Shown here piece after piece: positions 30,692 to 38,891 of a DNA stretch of 38,891 nt. The notes beneath the pieces are model-generated. The model made no database searches. It saw only the letters and a list, made by a program, of their open reading frames with translations, and was not told where the DNA came from. The stretch is from Chara braunii (Eukaryota; Streptophyta; Charophyceae; Charales; Characeae), in NCBI GenBank assembly GCA_003427395.1, contig BFEA01000460.1, positions 398,768 through 437,658 of the forward strand, written 5' to 3'. The first letter of the stretch is position 1. Each line of letters begins with the position of its first letter. The translations under genes and the position numbers were made by a program.

Positions 30692-31347
30692 TCACCAGCC
30701 CGTACGTACGGAGGTCCCCGGGCAGACCTCCGTACGTATGGGCGATCGGGGTCCCGTACAGGATCCAAACCCGATGGTGTTCGGCTGCCGCCAAAAAATA
30801 TTTCGGGGCCTAAAAATATTGTTCTTTTTCTGAATTGTTTTTTTGTCAGGTCTCTATGACGTGAGGTACATGCCTATAAATTTTCAAGTCATTTGGCTCA
30901 GCCAAACAAGAATTAAGAATCGCCAAAGATGGCGGTGTCAAAACGTGCTTGCCCAAATTTGTTTTCACTTTTTACTTATCAATTTAGTTTGGGGTCTAAA
31001 AAAATTTATTATTTTTTGAAACTTTTTTAGTATGTTTTGCATTATGTGAAGTACACACATGTAAATTTTCAGGGCACTTAGCTGTTCAAAAAAAAAAATG
31101 AAAAATCGCCAAAGATGGCGGTGTCAAAAACGTGCTCACGAACTCACGAAATTTAATTCTTTTTTTATTATTATTATTTTTATTATTAGTATTTAATTTT
31201 TGTATTTTATTTGTATTTCAAATTTGGCAAGGAATTTGGATGTAATGCTTAGGAAAATCTTGTTTAGTTTATTTTTCTTCATGATATATCATTTTTTCAG
31301 ATGTTTTTGATTTTTTTTTTTTTTTTTTTTTTTGGGTCCGCGTTCGA
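30692..31347 (+). repeat. Family P repeat, copy P3
   Basis: Same strand and module order as P1. The left end is a distinct palindrome (30701-30740: CCGTACGTACGGAGGTC facing GACCTCCGTACGTATGG). Cores CGCCAAAGATGGCGGTGTC lie at about 30920 and 31107. It then shows TTTGGCAAGGAATTTGGATG and a T run ending in GGGTCCGCGTTCG. Confidence 0.85.
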
Positions 31348-31460
31348 GATATTTAGGGTAACCGGCGTTCGGGATTTATATACAGGGTAACCGGCGTTAG
31401 GGATATATATATACACCGTAATCGGCGTTCGGTATATATATACAGGGTAACTGGCGTTTC
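31348..31460. repeat. ~30-bp tandem array
   Basis: Four units of the type AGGGTAACCGGCGTTCGGG plus TATATATA start at about 31356, 31384, 31414 and 31443. A related single unit occurs at 31999-32030. Confidence 0.85.
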
Positions 31461-31770
31461 GCGAGGAATTTGGATGTAATGCTCAAACAAATCTTGTTTA
31501 GTTTATTTTTCTTCATAACATATGTTTTTTTCAAATTTTTTCTAGGTTGTTCGATCGGACGTCCGGGACCCCCCTGACCATCCGGGATGTCAGACCGGAC
31601 GTGGGGTCGGACGTCCGACCGGACAGGGTATGTCCGGCCTAGCGAAAAAAAAAATAAAAAAATAAACAAAAGTTCTGAGAAAAATCTGAAAACAATATAT
31701 GTTATGTAACATAACACTACAAGCAACGTTTGCCTTGGAGTCATGTTCAAATTCGCATCCAATCATTAGT
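31461..31770. repeat. Family P fragment, copy P4 (small inverted pair)
   Basis: 31464-31540 is the right part of P on the plus strand (GAGGAATTTGGATGTAATGC and TTGTTTAGTTTATT). 31670-31770 is the same part inverted (CAAGCAACGTTTGCCTTGGA). Between them is a G+C-rich centre of GGACGTCC and CCGGAC words (31555-31640). Confidence 0.75.
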
Positions 31771-31924
31771 TAAAAATCAAAAACTGAAAAACAAATATTT
31801 TATTTAAAAAAAAAATAATGTTTTTTTTTCGAAAAAAAAAATTGTTTTTCTGGACGACGGGGGCACCAGACGTATGGGGAGACGTCGGGGGGAGACGACC
31901 GGCCCCTGGACCATTAGTAACCTA

Positions 31925-31927
<3 letters not shown>

Positions 31928-31970
<43 letters not shown>
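31928..31970. repeat. Poly-T tract
   Basis: About 43 T, preceded by a G+C-rich GACGTCGGGGGGAGACGACC segment and followed by GCGTTCGGCCCG, as in P copies. Confidence 0.95.
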
Positions 31971-31971
<1 letters not shown>

Positions 31972-32033
31972 GTGGTCTGCGTTCGGCCCGATATATAGGG
32001 TAACCGGAGTTCGGGATATATATATATATTGAA

Positions 32034-32262
32034 CCGATAATCTGTAGAGTTTTCCATTTGGTATGTGTGAGTGATAGTCTACTTTGATTTTGGTTAAGGT
32101 AGATTATCATTTACAGTGTAATCGGTGAGGGGATTCTGCAGACTGTTGAGGGTTCAGCCTCCTGATGAGTCGGTGAAACTCCGACGAAACAGTTTGTCAC
32201 AGACGCTCATTTGTTGTCCTCTTCTCTCTCTCTGCCTACGGTTTACCGGACAGTTCTGTTTG
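32034..32262 (+). mobile_element. Hammerhead-bearing repeat fragment, copy 2
   Basis: Bounded by TATATATA on both sides. It contains GTGTGAGTGATAGTCTACTT, the ribozyme, AACAAATG-type text (as its complement) and CTCTGCCTACGGTTTACC. It shares all main blocks, inverted, with 26991-27270. About 230 bp is too short for a whole retrozyme; it may be one LTR-like piece. No primer-binding site or polypurine tract was identified beside it. Confidence 0.7.
32138..32197 (+). ncRNA. Hammerhead ribozyme, type III, complete core
   Basis: All conserved core positions are present. The CTGATGA box is at 32162-32168 and the GAAA box at 32186-32189. The predicted cleavage site follows GTT at 32145-32147 (NUH rule satisfied). 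Stem III is 32138-32146 with 32189-32197, nine pairs with two G.U. Stem I is GAGG 32148-32151 with CCTC 32158-32161. Stem II is GTCGG 32169-32173 with CCGAC 32181-32185. Stems I and II are closed, so stem III is open (type III). Loop 1 (GTTCAG) and loop 2 (TGAAACT) hold complementary TTCA and TGAA, suited to the loop-loop contact known in natural hammerheads. Plant retrozymes carry such ribozymes in their LTRs. Confidence 0.9.
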
Positions 32263-32277
32263 TGACGATATATATAT

Positions 32278-32974
32278 GGTCCCGTTCGGGGGCCGAACAC
32301 CTCCGGGTTTGGCCCACGCCAAAAAACGTTTCGGGGCCTAAAAATAAGTTTGTTTTTCTGATTTGTTTTTTGTGAGTTCTATATGATTTAAACTACACGC
32401 CTATAAAGTTTGAAGCCATTCTGCTAAGCCAAAAAAACATTAAATATCGTCAACGATGGGGGTGTCAAAACGTGCTCGCCCACTCACTATTTTGTTTTTT
32501 TTCATTTTTAACTTTTTGTTTTCACTTTATTTCGGGGCCTAAATTTTTTTATTGTTTTTTGAAAACAATTTAATGAGTTATTGATTATGTAAACTACATA
32601 TCTGTAAATTTTCGGGGCATTTGTCAATGCCAAAAAATAATTAAAAATCGGCAAAGATGGCGGTGTCGAAAAGGTGCTGGCACACTCACTCATTTTAATT
32701 TATTTTTTTTTTCTTATTTTTATCGTAGTGTTTATTTTCTGTATTTGAGTTTTAATTCAAATTTGGTAAGGAATTTGGATGTAGTGCCCAGGCAAATGTT
32801 GTTTAGTTTATTTTGCTCCATAACATATTTTGTTTTCGGAATTTTTTGAAAATCATTTTTTTTTTTTTTTCTTGGTCCACGTTTGGCCCGAACGGCCGAA
32901 CGCCTTCCGAAGGGGTCCCGTACGTTCGGGCGTTCGGGTTCGGGCGTTCGGCCCGTCCCGAACGACAGTAACCC
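32278..32974 (+). repeat. Family P repeat, copy P5
   Basis: Closest to P1. It runs from GTTCGGGGGCCGAACACCTC through cores at about 32442 (CGTCAACGATGG) and 32648 (CGGCAAAGATGG) to the GTTCGG/CCGAAC-rich end at 32880-32965 and CAGTAACCC. The gypsy LTR begins 12 bp further on, after a TATATATA stretch, so the LTR element landed at the edge of P5. Confidence 0.88.
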
Positions 32975-32986
32975 TATATATATATA

Positions 32987-34035
32987 TGTGAGGATGGAGT
33001 CCTCAAGTAGGGGCCTTGCCATGATGTATATGTTCTGGGCTAAGGCCCCAACAAGCCTAGTGCCCGCCCTAAGTGAAGGCGGGCCAGCAAATCAACAAGA
33101 GCCCTCTATACCAACATTTCACGAAGTGGGGTCTATACAGTTGCAACACGTTAATTGGTTGGAGTGCACCGAGTTTCGGATTTCAGCAAATGCTGAAATG
33201 CCCAGGTCCTCTGAGTTAGTTAGGCCCTGGGCACTCGAACGTGAGGCCGACAATGCATGCTGGGTAGAGAGGCCGAAAATGCCAAAGGGAAATCGACCCA
33301 CTATCTGAATCTGGCCGCAGGCCTTGATGAGAGAGGCGCAACTGCATTACTCCGGGGCCCAACTGTATCGGGTAGGCTTCAGCCTCTAGGCCCCGATCAC
33401 AGGGTGAAGGAAGGCCGCCCACACGCTGCACTGGCATATAGGCAAGCAGGGCGAGTGGGCAGGGATCTTGGCCAATGTTGACACTTGCGGGGACGCTGCG
33501 CGGATGCATGTGTGATGCGTTGTGCAAAGCAGTGCTGCGCTAAGAGCAAGTAGGCCAGCGCTAGGCGGTAGGGCGTTGCCTGCACGCAGGGCACTGGCGG
33601 CCATAGCCGGGCCGCATGAGGGTGCAGGGGAGGTGAGGGCGAAGGTGGTACTTCGGAGGTGAAGGGCGCTGTGTGGGTAACAAGGGAGAGTGTGGGGAAG
33701 AGGACACGTACCTGGAGGAGGTGGAGGTCGGCATTGGTGTTGACATCATCACTCGTTGGTAGTCAAGTTGTCTGGTTGCTTTTCATTGCTGTAGTTGTAG
33801 GATAGCTGTAGAGTAGATAGGGCGCATGGCGCCATTCACAAGAGAGAGCTACATTTGGGTTATGTTGTTGGTTGCCCTGTTGGGCATGAACATTGACTCA
33901 CGATTCTTCTGTATCATTCTCGATTGGATGGTTACTCGGTTACATGTGCTATCTGCTTTGGCTTTGACTACTTGGACTTCAGTGTGATTTTGCATTCTGG
34001 ATTATTGTGCTTCGTCCATATTCATGTTCCTTGCA
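32987..34035 (+). repeat. 5' LTR of the plus-strand gypsy element
   Basis: It begins TGTGAGG and ends CCTTGCA, a short imperfect inverted repeat with the TG...CA ends of LTRs, three bases before the primer-binding site. The length is 1049 bp. The sequence is G+C-rich in its first 0.7 kb and shows no clear TATA box. The start is chosen where P5/TA sequence stops. The 3' LTR lies beyond the window, so the boundaries cannot be confirmed by LTR alignment. Confidence 0.7.
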
Positions 34036-34038
34036 ATT

Positions 34039-34053
34039 TGGTATCGGAGCTGG
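34039..34053 (+). promoter_or_regulatory. Primer-binding site, tRNA-iMet type
   Basis: TGGTATCGGAGCTGG matches the plant initiator-Met tRNA primer site TGGTATCAGAGC with one mismatch. It sits immediately after the proposed LTR end. Confidence 0.85.
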
Positions 34054-35321
34054 TTTGATCGCCACTTACCTTTGGCACGCTGGCGTTATACAGACTTGGT
34101 GCGTTGACGATGCTTCTTCGCAGTGGGTACTTGTCACGTCAGGCCACTATAGGCGCACACCTTGGGTAGAGAGGGGTGCGCCGGAAGGCCATTACGGCAG
34201 TGTATGCCGTGGGATACAGAGGAATGTTGGATTGATGATGAGAGCATGTTGATGTGACATTGGACTAAGGTGGCACTGCATTGCGTTGTGGGTGGTACCA
34301 AGGTCATGACCGGTCATCATAATGCAACATCAGCTCAATTGGTGAGAAAATCTGTGGTTGGGGGCAGCTATCTCCAGGTATGTTGATCCCTTACCTTATC
34401 TACTCTCTCAATCTCTTCTTACCGTGAGGAAGTGAGTCCAACTTGAGAGTCCTCTCTTTTGGTGAGGTGTCGTGAGCGCGCTACCTTGAGAGACGACCAT
34501 CTTCCTAGAAGCATCTGGAAGGAGAAAGAGTGGTGCCTCTGAAGGGCTCTGGTCGAAGCACTGGGTCACGGTCACCATGCCAACCCACAGGGAGTAGTGC
34601 ACGCATGCCATGACTGCTGTCCTGTTTGGCACTTGCTGCGCTAATAGAAGTTCCTCCGGGTGTGCCAGCCCATGACAAACGCTTACCAGACCGTCTATAA
34701 ACATTTCTGGTTGGGAGTTCAATGTGAATCTGGTTGTGATCGTCGTCCTGACTGCGACGTTAAATAATTCCTGCAAAGATGGGGGCGCTCTATAAATTCC
34801 TCCTGATCAGCCAGATCACATGGACAGGAAGGCTCATCGCCGTACGAGGGTAAATACGAGTGGTTGGGCTGGCTTGCTCGGTGACAACTTGGGCACAGGG
34901 GTGGGCCGATACACACACGAAAACACTGCTTTGCTCAAGATGTTGTTCGGTATGCTGGATTTAGCGGAAGGGTAGGTTCCAATTGGTGCTCAAATGTATA
35001 CACAACCATACCCATCAATCATACATATGCTACATTGTCTTTTTGTATCTTTGATTAGTTGGTGGACGGACTGCTAACCTCACAGACAGATTAGTGTAGG
35101 ACTGTAGTATGCTACCATAGCCAGTTCTAACTAATGTTGTTGTAAGAGAACCAATCAGGGTGCATCTAGACAATGTAGACACTCTGTGTGAATGTTGTAG
35201 ACATGTCACTTCATTCGGTATAGTAGGGAACTCGTCGGACACAACTATTTATGGAAAATTACGTGCCGGTCAGATACATGCTGCGGTAGGATTCCATTAG
35301 GGGACACTATCTATCTCACTA
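34054..35321 (+). other. gypsy untranslated leader
   Basis: Some 1.27 kb between the primer-binding site and the first gag ATG, with no long frame. A CAG/GTATGT donor-like site lies at 34375-34383. Nothing else was recognised. Confidence 0.6.
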
Positions 35322-36156
35322 ATGAGTGGGTCAGATCCTATTGATGATAGAGCTGACAACAGGAGACTAACACGTGCACGGGCACTAAGGGTACCGCACG
35401 TGTTCCAGGCTTTGGAGTCGGGAGAAGAAAGAAGGATACGTAGAGCCCGTGCGCTAGCAACGGGGATAGCAGAAGCAAACAGAGCAGCAAGAGAGCAGGC
35501 AACAGCAGCCAGAGCACCTGCGATGGTTAACGGCACAAGCTCTGCTGCGTCATCATCTGCGTCCTCGTCAGGGACTAATGGGAGCCTATTGGGAATGCCA
35601 ACGAGTTCCACAAGTTCCTCAGGCACTTCCGGTTGCACAGGTTCTAGACAGTCTTCTAGTCAAATGGCAGGCTCGCAGTTCAGCCCCATGACCGCACGTG
35701 AGCGGGAGCTCAGAGAGATCCAACAGGTCGAGAGGCTACGCCGTAAGTTAGAGAAGGACCTGAAAGAGGCAACCGATAGAAAAAATGAAATGAAAACTAG
35801 AGCAGCCAGGCTTGAAACTTTAGAGGCTGACAAGGCTGAACTAGAGGGCTTGGATGAGGCAACAATGAATGCCCAGATGAAAGTGTTGAAAAAGAATATG
35901 TTGTCGCTGCATGCGCATGTGGACAGCAGATTCGACTTCATGCAAAGCACTCTAGACCAGATCCTGGACGCTTTGACAAGGCCAGGATTCCGGCCACCAG
36001 CACAATCGCCGTTGCCGTTATCGGCGATGTCAGGCCCCTTTCCGGTTCAAGCTGGCACACAGTCAAGTGACACATCTGCAGCAGCCGCACAGACTGTTGC
36101 ATCTTCTTTTTCGGGTCCAGCGGTGGTTGCTATACCACTGCAACAGTCAAAATATG
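35322..36156 (+). pseudogene. gag, N-terminal part
   Basis: An ATG at 35322 opens about 279 codons. Residues 1-65 are Arg/Ala-rich (MSGSDPIDDRADNRR start). A Ser/Thr/Gly/Ala low-complexity linker follows (about 66-122). A charged coiled coil comes next (about 124-190; ERELREIQQVERLRRKLEKD). Then come SLHAHVDSRFDFMQSTLDQI and a Pro/Ser/Ala-rich end. The frame stops just inside the AT-rich insertion. The role would be virus-like particle assembly; the coiled coil suggests multimerisation. The first ATG after the leader was chosen as start. Confidence 0.75.
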
Positions 36157-36306
36157 GTTAAAATTCTAATCTGTCTGGAGTTAATATTTAATGCAGTTAA
36201 TTTGAACTTACTTATCTATGTTTTCTTTTCGAAGTCGAATAGCCTCCCATATAAAAAACATAGCTATAATATTAGACAAAATTTGAGAAAAGAGAAGAAT
36301 AGGATC
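36157..36306. mobile_element. ~150-bp AT-rich insertion in gag
   Basis: Gag reads to QQSKYG before it and resumes at DLSAINTLLRTVPVW after it. The two sides would be almost contiguous in an intact gag. The insert is AT-rich, contains CTATGTTTT facing AAAAACATAG, and shows no clear terminal inverted repeat or target duplication. It begins GGTT and ends TAGG. An intron is unlikely because joining leaves the frame shifted. Confidence 0.55.
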
Positions 36307-37147
36307 TAAGCGCCATCAACACATTGTTGAGGACAGTCCCGGTTTGGGTGAAGGCCAAAAGGACCTTGCTTGAGGACGAAGTGGTAACTGCGGCATCTTA
36401 CCTAGAGGGTAAGGCAACCAAATGGTTAGATGGTGTAGTTGTGAAGGCCGGGTACGGGCGACGCATGGCGGACTGGGCTAAGTCTTTGACTCTAGACCAA
36501 TTCATGGAAATGGTAGAAGCTCGATGGCATAATCCACAGGAGGCACAAAGGGCCACTGATGCCATTAACAAACTGGACCAATGCAAGTTCAGGCCAGTTA
36601 GGGAGCTTACGACTACCATTTAGAGCCTGATCCTCGTCCCACGTATCAACTATAGCGACCAGTTCCTGTTAACAACGTTTGTTAGATGTCTCCCTGAGAA
36701 TATCAGGAACTTACTAGCCAGTGAGGCACTCACTGAGTACCACTCGTTTGAGATATTGTCTAGGAAAGCCTTAGACTTGGAGGCCACACTAGGCAATGCT
36801 CAACCCACCTCAGGGAATGACTCAAAGAAGAAGAAGAGTCCTCAGGAGTGGAAGAAGAAGGGGGCGAAGTTGATGATGGTTGAGTCAGATGGGACTCAAA
36901 CTGAGATCGACGAACTCTCTGACCTGGTGGAATATTCAGAGCATGACAGCGAGGAGGTAGCTGAGGGTAACACCCTCGCCGCAGTAGTCAAGACTAAGGC
37001 AGTTGGCCGAGGGAAGGGCCAGCCTCCAATCAGACCAAACAGGCTGAGTGGGTAAAGGCAGGTCTTGATCAAGACGTGTGGCGTGACCGCCGAATGCATG
37101 GCGCTTGTATCAACTGCGGTGAATACGGACACACGCAGTGGAAGTGT
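36307..37147 (+). pseudogene. gag, capsid-like part and zinc knuckle
   Basis: AINTLLRTVPVWVKAKRTLL, YLEGKATKWLDG, EARWHNPQEAQRATDAINKL and FRPVRELTTTI lead to an in-frame TAG at 36621. SLILVPRINYSDQFLLTTFV and RCLPENIRNLLASEAL continue in the same frame. This is the retrotransposon gag (capsid) pattern. A charged tail follows, then a frameshift near 37040. Then comes a perfect C-X2-C-X4-H-X4-C finger (CINCGEYGHTQWKC, 37106-37147), the nucleocapsid RNA-binding motif. Confidence 0.85.
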
Positions 37148-37224
37148 CAGAACGCTAAGGTTATGCAAAAGGTTGCTCCAAAGGTAAGGGCTACTTATTC
37201 CCAGGCTTCCACCTCGGGAAACAC

Positions 37225-37983
37225 GTGAGGCCAGTGAAAGTATTAGCTGCTTCTACTCAAGATGAAGTAGGATTGATACCCTCCCTACTTCATGACAAGG
37301 CCAAGGCTATTGACCCCTTAGTCGCCCCGCAGACACAACTAGACGAAACTATGCTCTGTACGTTAGATGTGTCTAAAGCCTTAGAAGACTTGGAGAGTGA
37401 GTGGTCAAACAAGGACCCTCGCGAGTCTTGGGTGGCGCTGAAGAAAGGTCCTAGAGGGGAACATTTCGTGGTGGAAGTCGATGTAGGAGGCCGCAAATGT
37501 GGTGCCTTCATATACATAGGCTCCACGCGGAATTACATAAGTCGCGACTGTTTGGAAAGGCTGCACCTACAGGACCGGGTACGGCACCTTAGTAGACATG
37601 TAGCATCTACTTCAGCCAACAAGGAACACATGATTGTAACAGGCTACTTCAAGGACGTAGTCTGTACCTTCTCCTATGGAGGAGGAGAGCTTAACCATAA
37701 GATCTCGTTCTTGGTTAGCGACGACTTGCCATTCGATATGCTGTTAGGCATGTACTACCTCGAAGTTGCTAAGCCCCAGTTTGACTGGGATAAGAAGGTG
37801 CTCAAACACAAGTTGCCCGAAGGCCGAACTGTCAGATTGACCAAGTTCAAGGCCAGTAGTATTATAGATACCTATGGTTGCTTGTGCGCATCCGCGTTCT
37901 ATAACTATTACAAGCAAAACGAAGAGGAAGGTATGTACCTAATTTATGTCTCTAAGAAGGGGGAGACCGTTAAAACACCCTAG
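37225..37983 (+). pseudogene. gypsy aspartic protease (active site lost)
   Basis: A 252-codon frame. A Glu/Asp-rich N-terminal region is followed by FVVEVDVGGRKCGAFI and then YIGSTRNYIS at 37513 on, where retroviral-type proteases have D-T-G. TAC ATA GGC needs two single changes from GAC ACA GGC, so the catalytic Asp is gone. SFLVSDDLPFDMLLGM matches the second conserved protease block, after which the usual D-W is Y-Y. It is in a different frame from the zinc knuckle. Confidence 0.85.
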
Positions 37984-38891
37984 AGATAGAACGCGTCGTT
38001 GCTAAGTTCCCTGATCTGTTCGAGAAGCCCACAGGAGTTGTTGAAAGGGAAGTCATCCACGCTATAGAAATCATTCCAGGGAGTAAGACCCCAAAGGGAA
38101 GGATCTATAGGATGGCCCCCGCCGAGTTAGATGAACTTCGGCGACAGCTTAAGGAGCTGACAGAGAAGGGTTGGATTCGGCATAGTACTTCCCCTTACGA
38201 ATCACCCGTTCTATTCGTAACGAAGAAGGGGGGTACTCTGAGGATGTGCATTGCTTATAGAGGCCTCAATGCCATCACTGTGAAGAACGCAGAGCCTTTT
38301 TCTCGCATAGACGACCTATTGGATAGAGTGCAGGGATGCAAGTACTATAGCAAGATAGACTTGAAATCTGGATATCATTAGATTGCAATAAGACCTGAGG
38401 ACCAACACAAGACAACTTTTCAGACGCGTTATGGTCTGTATGAGTTTGTAGTGATGCTTTTCGGTCTTTGTTGTGTGCCGGGTACATTCCAGCACGCTAT
38501 GAATCGGATCTTCCATGACCATTTAAATAAGTTTGTCGTGGTCTACCTAGACGACATTCTGATCTTTAGTAAGTCTGCCGAGGAGCACGCAAAGCACGTT
38601 GAGACAGTTCTCTCACTCCTGCAACAACACAAGTATAAGGTCAATTTAGAGAAGTGTGAATTTGGCCGCACTAAGATACTATACTTGGGTCACGAAGTAT
38701 CCGCGGAAGGAATTAGGTTAAAAGATGCGAAGGTGGCTAGTATTCAAGATTGGCCACGACCTCAGACATTTACTGAGGTGAGATCATTCTTGGGAATGTG
38801 CGGCTACTATAGAAACTTCGTGAAGAACTATTCTACAGTCGCCTCTCCTTTGACTGATCTAACTCGACTTGACACACCGTGGGACTGGAGT
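37984..38891 (+). pseudogene. gypsy reverse transcriptase, truncated at window end
   Basis: A linker (VVAKFPDLFEKPTGVVEREV) leads to ELRRQLKELTEKGWIRHSTS and SPVLFVTKKGGTLRMCIAYR, where the usual Asp before Y-R is Ala. SKIDLKSGYH follows, with motif A Asp present, then a TAG at 38379 in place of the Gln codon. The frame continues: TRYGLYEFVVMLFGL, FVVVYLDDILIFSKS (YLDD intact), KCEFGRTKILYLGHEVSAEG, DWPRPQTFTEVRSFLGMCGY and YRNFVKNYSTVASPL. RNase H would follow outside the window. Apart from the stop this RT is well conserved. Confidence 0.92.

Larger units (their letters stand above)
34039..38891 (+). mobile_element. Degenerate Ty3/gypsy retrotransposon (internal part, truncated by window end)
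   Basis: Gag, zinc knuckle, protease and RT occur in Ty3/gypsy order on the plus strand behind the LTR and primer-binding site. Several in-frame stops and frameshifts, a gag insertion and a lost protease active site mark it as inactive. It is better preserved than the minus-strand element at 8.4-12.4 kb and has a different gag N-terminus. RNase H and integrase would lie past 38891. Confidence 0.93.

Noticed and set aside
34375-34383. Spliced gypsy leader (CAG/GTATGT donor)
   Set aside because: A lone donor consensus without a paired acceptor or transcript evidence is weak.

Overview
This is a non-bacterial, repeat-dominated eukaryotic window with no intact single-copy protein gene that I can support. 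The signs are long GA, GATA, TA and GT microsatellites, a 138-base run of N, an L1-type LINE, two Ty3/gypsy elements (one with a primer-binding site of the plant initiator-tRNA-Met type), MITE-like palindromes and a hammerhead ribozyme. The picture fits a large plant or streptophyte-algal genome. A charophyte such as Chara is a reasonable guess, but that is inference, not something the sequence proves.

Layout. 1-8.45 kb: a microsatellite-fronted dispersed repeat (R1 copy A), small tandem duplications and palindromes, a G+C-rich stretch with no recognisable gene, three ~180-bp units each built on a stem-loop, seven copies of a hairpin-forming motif (7.04-7.59 kb), and a ~122-bp tandem array with alternating A/B monomers (7.88-8.46 kb). 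8.44-12.42 kb: a dead minus-strand Ty3/gypsy element (gag, zinc knuckle, protease, RT, RNase H, start of integrase) broken by stops, frameshifts and an AT-rich insertion. 12.74-13.09 kb: a 344-bp near-perfect palindrome with a candidate 4-bp target duplication.

13.79-19.91 kb: a dead minus-strand LINE. Its ORF1-like region, AP-endonuclease, RT and C-terminal tail are collinear. It is interrupted by a palindromic repeat block (14.20-14.74 kb) and by a microsatellite block holding the assembly gap (16.92-17.86 kb). 20.56-22.37 kb: a hierarchical satellite, short GTATAC-bearing monomers in sub-blocks, each pair followed by a shared spacer and the whole repeated twice. 22.4-26.9 kb: AT-rich DNA with R1 copies B and C and weak decayed reading frames.

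26.95-32.98 kb: a nested zone rich in TA microsatellites. It holds a ~700-bp tandem duplication, several direct and inverted copies of a ~690-bp modular repeat (family P), and two copies of a fragment encoding a type III hammerhead ribozyme. The plus-strand copy at 32138-32197 has every core nucleotide. The minus-strand copy at 27053-27112 has a broken core but keeps the stems, including one compensatory base-pair change. 32.99 kb to the end: a plus-strand Ty3/gypsy element with 5' LTR, primer-binding site, leader, gag, zinc knuckle, protease and RT, running off the window. It carries in-frame stops, a lost protease active site and a ~150-bp insertion in gag.

The strongest leads are the hammerhead-bearing (possibly retrozyme-like) fragments inside the P-repeat zone, the hairpin families whose arms change together while loops stay fixed, and the long palindrome at 12.74 kb.
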